From Lichenostomus cassidix (lineage: Eukaryota > Chordata > Aves > Passeriformes > Meliphagidae), in NCBI GenBank assembly GCA_008360975.2, contig CM039184.1, forward strand, positions 49,566,797-49,630,796: a DNA stretch of 64,000 nt, written 5' to 3'. This document shows positions 38,101-50,330 of the stretch, one piece after another. The translations under genes were made by a program, and so were the position numbers. Below the pieces are notes generated by a model. The model had not been told where the DNA came from, made no database searches, and worked only from the letters and a program-made list of their open reading frames with translations. Each line of letters starts with the position of its first letter. Within the stretch, counting starts at the first letter, position 1.

Positions 38101-38457
38101 CTGAAGTTGCAAAGCATTGAAATGCTTCTTATGGTATAAGCAGCACTAACATTGTTTTTAAAATAAGGGGTGAACCACAGTCAGCGCATTGGGAAATATG
38201 GTGATTATTACCTTTATTTTCTTATGTTAAGATATCTAATTGTGATGTGTAGTGACATTGATAATAGGGAACCTCATCTGTGAATTTTCAGGGCAACTGT
38301 ATGCTTTTGGGAGGTAATTAATACAAAAAGTAATAGTACATTATGGGGTCTTCTAAGATTATTTTTTTAATTAAAATCTTGCTTGTATGATTTTTAAACT
38401 TGTGAACAAAGCAGAAAATGTTTGGTCTCTCTGAAGACACCTGCCATAAAAGTAGTT

Positions 38458-38557
38458 TTGTTGTGTCATTTTTCTTTTTCTGTTTTGTTGTTTTTGTTGT
38501 TTGTTGTATTTTTTGGTTTGTTTTTGTGTTGCTTTTGTGGTTTTTTTTTTTTTTTGG
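38458..38557. repeat. Low-complexity T/G tract
   Basis: About 100 bases made almost only of T and G, ending in a 15-base T run at 38541-38555. Open frames across it give Phe/Val/Leu/Cys-rich peptides that look like membrane segments but are a product of the composition. Confidence 0.8.
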
Positions 38558-41500
38558 TAAGAAAATGTATGTTGGTATCTTATTTAGATTGGTTTATTTT
38601 TTGACATGTGAAGTGAGCACTCTTTAACTTTGTATGGCTACTCCTGTGACTTAGCATGTTTCCAAGACATGTCAGTGGTTAGAAACACTGCCTGTCTAGA
38701 TCCCTTCCCAAGCAGGGTCCTTGCAAGGGAGAAATGTTAGACCAGGCTTTTGTTTGGGGAAGGATTTGGTCACTTCATGCATGCTTGATTGATTTTTACA
38801 CCTTTTCTAGTCTTTACTGAAAAGTATTTGAAGGAAATCAATGACTTTAGTGTACTTTTAATGCAGTTAGTAACTCAAATAAAAATAGTTTGAGGATTCA
38901 GTTATAATCAGGCATGACCCCAAGATCTAAATTGAACACTTCAATAACCTGCAACATGATATAGGAATGACTTTCATATAGTCACTTTGTTTAGGTCTTC
39001 CTGAACAGACAGAATTTTGAGTAAAACGGTCTTCCATACTGCCACTGTTTGTATATAACTGTATACATGACTGTATATAGATGTGTAAGAGTTTGTGTTT
39101 AGAGTAGAAATGTATTTATTTGGGCATTAAGCTGATGGTAAGGAATAAGGGGTGGAATGTGTCCTGGGGTGTCATTGTGAGGCTACATACCTACATGTCT
39201 CATTTTTAAGAAATGTCTTATTTAGTACCTTTAGATGGTAATTATTAATCTTTTCTGCAATGCCAGTTATTGAAGTAGTCACATTAGACTTGAACAAACA
39301 GGATATGTTATCTCTAGAGGATCTTGAGGAAATATCCTGAGAGAAAAAATTACAAGTAGGTGTCATTTTGCTCTCTCATGTGAATGCTTTAATGGCCATT
39401 GAATGGCATTTACTAGGAGCACAAAAATCCTTTGCTTTCCTGAAACAAAAAAAATCAAGATACTTGGAATAATGCTATGTGAAAAAGATTTATATTATAG
39501 TAGAGGGAGTATTCATTAGACTGACCATATTGATAAAGTGGCTTTTGCAACATTCTAAAACTGAAACTACTTCTAAATTTTGATGCAAAAACATATGATA
39601 TAGAGAAGCCTCTTAAGTCACAGGAACTGACATGCTGGTGCAGGCATTGTGCTGGTCATACAGTGATACATTTTTACCAGTCTTAAAGTTTTCTCCAAAT
39701 GCATAGATCAATCATGTTTCAAAGCATTCTTGAGTCCTTCTAGTGAAGAAAATTGAAATAGGTCACAATGACACTGACCTTTGAAGAAAACTCAAACTTG
39801 ATTTGAAAAGGAGCCTTAAGGCTTCTTTCCAGCTGTCAGACTTGACCTTTCATCATAGTCTGTTTTATTTTGAACACAGATTTTCACATATCTACATATT
39901 CATGTCAAACTGATGCTCCTGATGTCAGTTACTGAGTCAGGTATTCAAAACAGAATAGCAAACAAGTTTTGGTGGCCAGCAAGCATTCTGCACAAGATCC
40001 AATCACCTAACACAGAGTAAAATCTCATTTCAGCATAAAGCCTGCTGGGTATCATAGAAATGATAAGTAATGTGCATGTTGGGATAAGTTGTTTTAAAAA
40101 TAGCTTCACGAGTAGAATAAGCAGTTTTTACTTTTATTCTTGCTATGGGGATGAACAATGAAAGTTTGTTTTATTTCCCTCTCTGTAAGGCTACTTTTAC
40201 AGGGCCAGATGGCAACCCATGAATTGTGATGTAGCTAGAGAGAAAATATGCCCTCATCACAAGCAGCTAGTCATGAAAATTTAAGGGCTGTATTAGTCTT
40301 GATATAAATGTGCATATAAATCTTGACTAAATGTTCATGGATATAATTGTGCTGGCTTCAATACACTACCTTGTTTGCTAAATGGTGAATTAGCTAAGGA
40401 TGAAGCTGCTCCTTCAAAAAGAGAGAATTTTGTGCAAGTTGGAGTAAAGTAGGTGTGTTCACACTTCTAGCAGTTAAAATTCTTTGTACGTTCCATGTTA
40501 TGCCAAGTTCAGTGGTGGAAATTTCCTAATTTTTCAAGTTTTGCATGTATTCTTAGAATTCTAGCTGGTAAGATGAAGTTTCTGTATGCCTAAGTGGATA
40601 TTTATTGCAAATGTGAGCACTGAGATTTAACTTAAGAATGAAATGAATATGTTACATACAGTGGACTCAAACAGCAATAATCTGTAGTTAATATTCAATT
40701 TTTACTTATATATTTTTATGGTAAACCATTGAAAAACGTTTGCAGGCATGTAACATGCATTCCAGGTGGTCCTCAACCTTGTGTATTCTTCTGTTCTTCT
40801 TTGCAAACTCTGTACTTTATTTCTTCAGATTTCACTAATGCATCCAAATGTAAACACTTTTGCCTTTGCTGTGGCTCACATGCCATGTCCTGTGCAGCAA
40901 ATCCAGAGTTTGTAATAAAAAGGTCTCTTTTTCTGTCACTTGTAAGAGAAAATGGAATTGTGAATTCTTTATACAGATCTACTGGGAGTGCTTTTTCCTG
41001 ATGGTTCTAACTGGTTTGCCTTTCACCATAATTAAATGTTCTTCTATGTTGTTCTAAAGAGGTAGTCCATGGAAGTCCACTGAGAACTGGAAATACCAAA
41101 GCCTAAGCCTCCAGTTGCCAGCCTAGTGTCTGAGGGAGGAGGGTGAGCTGATTTCCCTGAACCTAAAGGGGCTCGAGTTTTAATTAAGCATATTGTCTTA
41201 ATTTTTCTTCCTCGTGGGAGATGTGCTGAATTTAGTAAAGGACCCATTAACAATGAAATAACCAGCTTCATGCTACACATGATAGTCCATGAACTCTCCC
41301 TATAGGGTGGATGAGATCTTGAGTCACAAAGCCATGCATCAAACCCTGCCCATCTCTGTGCCAGGGAGTCAGAATCTCAGTGGCTGACATTGCTGCCTAC
41401 AAGGTGTGCAGCTGGGCTATTTTCTTTAATGTTCTGAAGCCATTAGAAAATTAAAAAAGAACATTCCGGTCTGTAGAGGAAACCTATGAGATTAAATGTC

Positions 41501-44500
41501 ACTGTTTTTGAGCTGGAGGGTTACTGTATATGGTTTGCTTTTAGGATTAAGACCAAAGATTAAGCATCAAAGCGTGTATGGTTTGTCAGCTGGGAACTGG
41601 CATCTCTGTGGAAATGAACTGGAGAGAACAGCAGACTTGACAGAGAAGCTCTCATATGCACTGTACTGCCAGGGCCTCCAAATAAATGTGAGATCTCTGT
41701 AGGTATGATTTGAGAGGTTTTAGAGCCTTATAACTTTATTTTGTTAATCCAAACTGGAGCTGAGGTAGTAGTCCTCCCTGACCTTGCATGGATTACATTG
41801 TAAGTACCTGGCTTTATGGTGCTGGCTGGCACTGCAAAGGGGTTACACTTTTCAGGTGCTTGGTGATGGGAGGCCAGTAGCAGCCCAGTTTTGTCACAAG
41901 CCAACTTGTACTTACTGGGTTTGGAAGCCATTCTGAGCTCTGTTTCAGATAGTTAGTTCAAAGTTACCTGCCATACTGACTGAAGACTATTAAATTTGGC
42001 GTATGCCTGGATTGTTTTGTCTGCATCTGTCTGGAAAATGATGTGTGTCTTGCACTTGGCTTATGTGCAGATCAAATGTGAGGTTAATATAGTGACCTAC
42101 TAATAAAAAGAAATAAGAAACTAGTGTCCTACATATTTTGGAAATTAGCACATTTGGACAGGGACACCCTATATTTAACAGGATATCAATCAAGAGGTCA
42201 CTGATGTGGAATTGTTTGTGGATAAAACTGTCCATGAAAAAGATGTAAGGAAGAGAGCTATAGATGTCTTATGAAAAAGTCATAGCTGTGGAAATAAATG
42301 CAGTCTGTGGAAAAGAATGTGCTTGAGATCAAAATGGTCATGTGCTTATTTAACTGATGATATGAAAACCAATCCAATTTATTGGACAAGAAAGCACATA
42401 AAACTGGGAATTTTAACTCTGGAGATCAATAGGAATAAAATGTTTTAAGTTCTACTATTTAGAATTATGCTTGCATAATTCATGATTTCACTGACTTATT
42501 TTTGTTCAAGAGTTAGGAAGCTAGAAGGATTATTGCATACACCACTACACTGGCTTTCCAAGAAGAAACAAGTTCTGTATAAAGACAATGTAGTGGAAAA
42601 TTTAAATGCAACTGTAGAAAAGGAGAGCTATATTAATCCTTTTTTTGTTGCAAGTAAACACTTGTGTAAACTGAAACACTTGTTAAAGAAGTGCTAATTA
42701 GCATTTCAGTTCCTCTTCATGAAAAGCAATCACTTATCACTTCTAGTTCATTATAATTAAACTGGTGAGAAGTACTTATACTCTTATTTACAGTCAAATG
42801 CATATTTTTGACTTGTATTTGTTCAACTGGAAGCTGCTGCATCACAATAGTCCAGTACAGTCAGAGTTTTATTTTTTTAAATCAGTAAAACACAATATCT
42901 GGGTGAAAATGTATGTAGTTTAAGAACAAATCATTATAAAAGAAAATTATCTGAGAAATAATTAATATTGCAACTAAATTTGTAGTATGCTTGTAATCAT
43001 GGGAAGAACCAGTTGGTGGGGTTGTTCTTGTCCCCATCAATGTACAACTGAAGTTAAACTTCCGTATTAGTCTTTTGCCTTGCAATTAAAAAAAACAAAC
43101 ATTGTAGACATTAAACAAGAAGTGTGGGGAAAAAAATGCAGTGTTTCTTCTATTTTCACTTTTTTTTGTAATAGTAGCATTTTAATATCACGCAAGTTTA
43201 ATCTTTAGGTTGTATGAGGCAGCACTTGCATTCTACATTTGAAATGGCTTCCAAGTGACTAAATCTCTTCCTGATATTTTCTGTGGTTTTGGAAAGGATA
43301 TAGGAATTAGCATTTTAAAATAGGGAATGACACCATTTCTGGACTAACTACTAGATATTGAGTCAAACCCCAGGAAAGGCATTTAAAGAGATTTGGGATT
43401 GCTTTCCCTATTTTTTTTGTAACATAAATTCCCTCCTTATGGACCTGTGAAGAGCTATATTTACACTATACATATTCACGCTCACTTTCTCTTAAACTGT
43501 ATTAAGGAATTAATTATTTTCTTACAGGATGTTGTCAACTTTAAAGTAAAACCTATTCTTAACAAAAGATATCATCTATGGGTTTGAGCATTTTCAAAAC
43601 TTAATAGAGCTGCCTGGAGGTTTAATATGACAAAGGAAGAGCTACAATTCTGTAGCACTGCTGAATAAGGAATATATGATTAGAGATCATGGGCCTGGTC
43701 CTTCATTGGTTTACACCTGGTAGTCTTCAGACTAGAAGTTAGAGTGGGTATTTGCCACAGTTGCCTTGATTTGGTAAATTTGCAGCCTGTCTTCACAGGT
43801 GGTAGTGGTTATAAGTGTTCATGTAAAGTGATTTACACAGCATGTAAGTAAATATAAATAAAGTATTATGACAATTATGGCATTTTTCTAGTCAAAACTG
43901 AATGACATCTTCCCCACAGCTACTGCCAAGTAAGTCCCTCTTACCAGCTAGCAACTGACTTTGCTGTAGTTTGCCCGCTCTGGTGAATGTATTTAATTCT
44001 TCACATGTACAATTCCTGACACGGCTGTGTCCTGAATCATGCTGAAGACTAATAAAATTAAGTAGCAATGACTAGCTGTGTTAGAATGAGGCATGACTTC
44101 TCTTTGCCTGTGCTGCACCCACGACTGTGCAATATTTTTCCAAGAACTTATTTATGACTTGGTTGTGATGAGCTCATGACCTAATTTTAGATATGATCAG
44201 TTCTTGTAACATTATATCCTCAGTATAACTGCAACTGCTATTATTTGTGTAAATGAGAGCTTTTTGAAAAATCTTCCTTGATGCTGGGAATGAAGAACTA
44301 TGTTCTTGGGAGGTTGTGGTCATCATGAGAGCTAAAAGACCATGCCAAGTGTGTGTACAGAAAAGCAACAGAGTTCTCAAAGGTTCTCCCACATTGCCTA
44401 ACAGCATTTGTATTGAATTAGGTAGTAAAAAAAAAAACCCAAAACCAGTTAATTTAATAACAGCAGACTTGGAGGCTTTCTTTTTTTTTTTTTAATTTTT

Positions 44501-44601
44501 TTTTTAAATGGTTGAAATATTCAGCCGGTCAACAGAAATGTGCTGTGATAGCCCTGGAAAAAATCACAGTGGAAGAAGGATCCAGTAAGAAAAGCATGAG
44601 G

Positions 44602-45148
44602 TGCTGGTTTTGACTGGGGTAATTTTCACCTCAGTAACAAGTATGGGACTGTGTTTTGGATTTCTGCTGGAAACAGTATTGATAGCACAGGGGCCAGGGG
44701 TGTTTTTGTCACTGCTGACCTGTGCAGGGCCTTTTCTGCTTCTCACACACCCCCACCAGTGAAGAGGCCAGGGATTTCCACAGGAAGCCGGGATGGACAC
44801 TGCTGAGCTCAGCTAGCTGAAGGGATATTCCGTGCCGGATGGTGACATGCTCAGTCATAAAGCAGGGGCAGGAAGAGGAGGGGATGTTTGGAGTGATGGA
44901 ATATGTCTTTCCAAGTCACTGCTGTGTGAGAGGGAGCCCTGCTTTCATGGGGATGGCTGAATGCCTGCCTGCCCGTGGGAAGGGGTGAATGAATGACTTT
45001 ATTTGATTTGCTTTTACATGTGGCTTTTATGTTACCTGTTAAATTGTCTTTATCTAAACCCAAGATTTTTTCTCTATTTTACCCTTCCAATTTTCTCTTC
45101 CATCCCACTGTGAGTGGCTTGCTTGTCAGCTGGGGTTGAGCCATGACA
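44602..45148 (+). mobile_element. ERVL-like solo LTR, plus strand
   Basis: The sequence starts TGCTGGTTTTGACTGG and ends GAGCCATGACA. Landmarks include ggactgtgttttggattt, ccttttctgcttctcac, agggatattccgtg, ggggatggctgaatgcctgc, tgtctttatctaaaccc and acccttccaattttctc. These recur in the same order in the LTR at 60976-61559 and match an ERVL-type LTR family that I recall from avian genomes. Length is about 547 bp. Adjacent DNA holds no retroviral genes, so it is a solo LTR. A target-site duplication could not be identified. Confidence 0.8.
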
Positions 45149-48100
45149 GTCAGGGAAATGATCAAATGTTGGTCATTATATGTTTTATTTGGGATGTCAA
45201 TTAAAAAAAAAATTAAAGTGTAATGGCTGCCTGCAAGCAAACTGAGTTTGCATAAAATGTAAATATCAAAGCTCCTATTTAAAAGCAGGTTTCATTCCTT
45301 CTTGTGATTAATAACAAGTGATGTGGTGGAAATTCCCCATTAGAATCAGGTTACAAGAACAGCACTCTGCTTTTCAGAAACGTGTGAGCAAATTCCCACT
45401 GTTAAATGTTTATAACCTAATGGTATTGTGGCTGGGATATCTCCAAAAGTACTTACAAATACTACTTGACAGGGAGGCAGAAAAAAGGAGAAACCTTAGC
45501 GGTATGAAAGTCAAGTAAGAGTCAAATGGATAAAAGAATTTTTAGAAGAAATAAAAATAGAATTATCTAAAAGCAGTAGGCTTGCCTCTTCCTATTACGC
45601 TTTTTAATGTAGAAAATGCATCACTGCTCTGCTTGAGTCAGAGTGTGAAATGCTTTTAGGCTCAACTTTTAGTATAGTGAGGGAGTATTACTGTAAGACA
45701 TAATTTAAACAGGAGGAAACTTGCTTGGTGCAGTTGTCTTAGAGATGTACAGCCTAAAGTCTTTGCAAATGTATGCATAAAGAAGATGGTGGTGATGTGA
45801 CACAGTCTGCCTTTTCTCCTGCCTTGCTCTCTTCTTGTTTCTGGGCTTTCACTTTTCTAATTTTTGTTTAGAAAAACAAAACAAAAAAACCAAACAAAAT
45901 AAAAAGACAAGAACAGCAGAAAATAAAAGTTCACAAAGGATTTTGAGCCCAAAGTGCTTTTATCTTCTGTGAGTTTTCTCCCTGGAATGGCTGGAATTGG
46001 ACACAGAGATGGAAAGCGCATGCTGTAGCAGAGATTTCTTAGATTGTGTCCCTAATTTTTCTGATCTTGAGAGTTGCCTTTTCTAAAGGTGTAAAAATCT
46101 GTGGAGGTTATTTCACCATGCATTATAGCACAAAAGTGGAATAGGTGAGAGGCTACTTGTGAAACAGCAGCTGCTGGCCAGCTGTCTCTCCTAGTTGGTG
46201 TGCAGCTGGGTGGGCATAGGGGATGGTAACTGCAGTTCCTGCTGCCTCTTCCTTCTGCCTATCTCCCTTTCCTGTGGTGTCAGTAAAATCAGAGGTACTC
46301 CAGAGGGGTTGGGATTATTGGTGTAAGACTGGGAGCAAAGAGAGGAAATCCTTTTGACCATGCTGAACTGGGGGAGGCCTGGCCTCAGGTTCGCTTTGTG
46401 GATTTGTAGCTATCTTGAGTTGCTCCTGAATTAATTTTTTATTTTGTGTGTTCATGAGGTTTTTTTGTCTGTACTAAATAAATTTTGAAGGGATCTTTAT
46501 GCTTTGATAGTGTCATTTCTTGACTGGCTATGTTTAAGTAGGATAAAACTGTTGAAACCACGTGGAAAAAAAATCCAAGTATTCAGGAGTTCAGGAATAA
46601 AAGCAGAGTTGTTTTCTTAAAGCCCTTACAACTGTCCTTTTCTGATGGTAAAAACATTATATGGAAATGTTAGAGATGTAACATCAGCTTAATTAAAATG
46701 TGAATGAAGGCATCAATGGAGTGTTTTAAAATATTTGTAACCTGTCATTGCAATAGACTTGCTATGAGGTGACAGAGATAGTTGCAGTGGTGCTGATATC
46801 AAAACATAAAGAGCAGATTCCTGAGGCATATATGTAAGACCACTTTTGACTAACTGGGGGGTAAGTTTGTCTGAAAATCTGATTGGTATCTGAGACTTGA
46901 AAGTGTGACAGGTTACAAATCTAGACTGCATGCTGATTCTCAGGCTGATAACCTTAGATTATATGTAAAGTAAACCCCACCAAAAAAAAGTAATTTCTCT
47001 TGCAATTGGTTTTCTCTGGGTGTGTATCACACAGGATCACGTTTTAAACACAATTTCATTGTATACTGTAACCATAATATACTACTCATCGAGATCTTGC
47101 ATTTTCATATTACAGACTTTCTAGCTGTGTAATGTATATGTGCTATACTGGTGTAAAAATGTATATTTAATGCGTGTGTATATATATATGTGTATTAGGG
47201 TTTTTACAACCTAAAATATATTTATTTTGTGTTTATTTTTGATCTCTCCTTTGGCCTTTTTCTAATAATATAATTATGGCTTTTAAAAACTGAATTCCTT
47301 GGAAAACAGAGTTAAGAAGAAATACTGAGTCAGGTTTTGAGATCATTTTTCTGCATAGGTAAGTATTTCAAAGGGGTTAATACAAATATGCAAACTTAGA
47401 TTTCTAAATTAAGAGATTTTTATTAACTGACAATTTATTACTGACTTGATAATGAGAAAGTGAAGTACATGTCCTTTCACAAATCCTTTCCCAGCCTGGG
47501 AAAGAAGTAGGTCACAAAGTTTTATCGGAAAAGGTGCTTTATTTATGGCTGTGGGATGAACCTTAGTGTTTTCCCTTCATGAGATACCATGTAGTTTTGA
47601 AATACCTGCTATGGGTGCTCTAATTCTTGTTAATTTTAGATTAGAAAGTTGCCTCCTGGAAGATATATAGAGCAATTTATATTAAAGAACTGAGATACAA
47701 CTGACAAATAGCTTAATCCGCAAATTCAAGTTCAGTTAAACCCACAGCCAGTTTGATCTGCATATTCCCTGCTCTCTGCAGAGTTTTATCCTCAGAGTCT
47801 GTTGGGGAAAAAGCCCCCAGTAAATACAGGTTGGATGAGTGACCTTTCTCCCTTTGTAAATTCCTTTCTCAATTTGCAGCTGCCATCAAAGAGTAGGCTT
47901 AGTTGAAGCATTTTTTGAAAGCAAATACAGAGTGAGATGCAAACAGTGATTGTATTGCAAAGCGAGGGGACATCTCTGCAAAGCAGATTGACTAATGAGG
48001 GAAGAGAGTGTTTACTGCATGGGAAGAGGTGACATTTGGTTGCATGAAAGCACTCTAGGGTTCCTGATGACATTTGTTACTTTCTCAATAATTTAAAATC

Positions 48101-49860
48101 AGGCTGTGAGTAATGGTGCTGTATTTATCAACCCTTTTTGGACTGCGAAAAAACAAATTGCCTGAAGATGAGCAAAATCCTTCATGTTCACCAAAAGCAA
48201 TGCAAGACCACTTCAAATGTAAGCATACAAAGGTCTTCACCATGACTATCTGGTCTGATAGGCTAAGCTTCAAAATCCTTTCAATGTGCAATGATAACAA
48301 GCACTTATATATACTTGCTTAATAGCTATTTCTTTGAGGTCTAGTCTGTAGTCTTTGCCTTTCATTATGTTAGTGGTTTTTTAATTGGAGGCATGGTTGT
48401 TTTTGTTGAATCTATAAAATTCTAAGTGTCCCAGGACTTGTTTCATTGATAGTCTTGTAATTCTTAACAGAAAAGAGATCTTGGTCAAAGAGAGAAAGTG
48501 TAATAGTTGAGGTGTGCTGGAATTCATTCCAGCATTGTGTAAATATGTGTTATTTGAATGCTGATGTGTGAATTCATCTTTCCAGGATTGCAGGCTGCAA
48601 CTGGAAGGATTTAGTTTTCCTCATGTCACTTAGGCATCTTAAACTGATGAAAAATAGAAGGCCTAAAGGAAATAGTTAAACTAAGAGTCTAAACTCTGAT
48701 CTCTCTGAGCTTGTTACAGACTTGCATAATTTTGGCTTCTCATCAGCAGGCTCACTTAAAAGAGGAAGTCGGTACACAAGCGATGCTCATTCCCCAACTC
48801 TTTTACATTCATGTCATTCTTCAAACTATTATCAAGGTATTCCTGGAAACTTTCTTTGTCACTGGCAGCAAGGGCAATACAGCCTGAAGAACACTGGTAG
48901 AACAATTGCATCATTTTCCTGCCTATTTCTTTTAGAGCACTGATATTCTCAATGTTCCCCTTGGCAGGTAAGGTTTTCTCTGTGTTGGAGCTGCTCTGTA
49001 AGAGAACAAGCTGATTTACAAAAGAAAGGGGTGAGTGGATTTCTCATATGTAATTAACACAGAATTGTTGACTGCTCTTTTTTTTATGACTGCCTTTATG
49101 AATGATGGTATCCAGAAAAAGATTGAATGAATCCTGGTTTTAGTAGAAGGAAGTCTTAAATGTAGTCCAGGTAAAATTTAACTCAGAGATTAAAAAAACA
49201 TTGCGTAATTTGAGATGTGCTGGTGCTTTGCAATCACTGGGATTCAGGATTTCTTCCCATCCAGGAGCTGAGTGCACGTACATTTAGTTATCTGTTTCTG
49301 GGTTTAAAATATTTGCTATAGAATATGCCAGTTGTGGAGACTAAGGTGATCAAAGCTGAGGTCTGAAAGGAATTAATGACCTTTGTTTCAGAGAATAAAG
49401 AATTTTTGAAGATGGCTTGTTGGAAAGCCTTTTTCAAGTATTTTGCCAGTCAAAGTGGCATCTGAGAGCCAGCTGCCCATACAGAAGTGCCAGACAGGCT
49501 TTTCCAGGCGACATTGCACACTTGACTAATTTTCCCTTAAGTGATTTATGTTATGTCCGGTGCACTTGAAGTTACTGAGACTCACACTATAAATAACGTG
49601 GTGAGCAATGTCTTGGAGCCTGATGATTATTGCTAGGAGAAAACAGTTGGTTGAACTAGTAAAAGATAATCTTAAGGGCTTGTGTGCTCTTGAGAAGCTT
49701 GGAAACTAATGTGGGGGACTGGAATCTTGTGCTGAAAATGTGTATCCCATCAGAAATTAAAAAGAGCCTATCTTATTGGAGTGTTTCATATAAAAGGTCC
49801 ATCATAAGGTTTCTGCATCAAATTCTTTATTGTGAATTTGTGGGATTGTGGAAGATTTGT
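45149..49860. other. Intergenic, no gene recognised
   Basis: AT-rich DNA with an A-rich stretch at about 45868-45905 and a short TA/TG alternation near 47176-47193. No exon, RNA gene or clear transposable element found. Confidence 0.55.
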
Positions 49861-50110
49861 TAAAAAGTACTTGGGTGGGTCATCTAGTCTGAGCTCGTGC
49901 TCAGTGCAGGATTGTGGTCAGTATTAGGTCATCTCAGTCATGGTGTGGTCTAGCCAAATCTTGAGAGCCTTCAGGGCTGGAAATTCTATGACAATCTTAA
50001 TTAAACTTTTGTAGCATGGCATTAGTGTCCAATGGCTGTGTCTAATGTTCAGACTGAACCTTCAGAAGCTGATGACTGATCCAAGTGATTTACAGGAGTG
50101 ATCCAGTGAG
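49861..50110 (-). mobile_element. Possible old, diverged CR1 fragment, minus strand
   Basis: The segment keeps a CR1-like order on the complement: ggtcatctagtctgagctc, gtgctcagtgcaggattg, tcttgagagccttcagggctgg and atgttcagactgaacc. It is much more diverged than the copy that follows at 50135, so it would be an older subfamily. Ends are uncertain. Confidence 0.5.
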
Positions 50111-50134
50111 CTGTTTGCTCACAAAATATGTTAA

Positions 50135-50330
50135 TAAAATCACAGAATGGTTTGGGTTGGAAGGGATCTTAAAGATTGTCTAGTTCCAACACCCATGCCA
50201 TGGGCAAGGGCATCATCTACTAGTCAGGGTTGCTCAGGGCCTCATCCAGCTTGGCCATGAATACTTCTAAGTATGAGGAATCCTCAGCTTCTCTGGGCAA
50301 TAAAGAAGTTGTTTGGTTTATTTTTCTTAG
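50135..50330 (-). mobile_element. CR1 LINE fragment, 3' end, minus strand
   Basis: It begins AAAATCACAGAATGGTTTGG followed by gttggaagggatc, ttccaacacccatgccatggg, ttgctcagggcctcatccagc and cttctctgggcaa, the CR1 3' UTR read in reverse. It is a short piece of under 200 bp. Confidence 0.88.

Larger units (their letters stand above)
26185..44601. other. Long intergenic stretch, no gene recognised
   Basis: About 18 kb of AT-rich DNA without a recognisable exon, RNA gene or young transposable element. It contains the palindrome at 32617-32664, a 19-base T run at 35136-35154, a T/G-rich tract at about 38458-38557, and possible very old repeat traces near 43690-43760 that I cannot assign. A GC-richer patch at about 34690-35020 is open on both strands but resembles no protein I know. 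Confidence 0.55.

Noticed and set aside
38418..38627. Frames encoding strongly hydrophobic Phe/Val-rich peptides that look like membrane segments
   Set aside because: They are translations of a T/G low-complexity tract.
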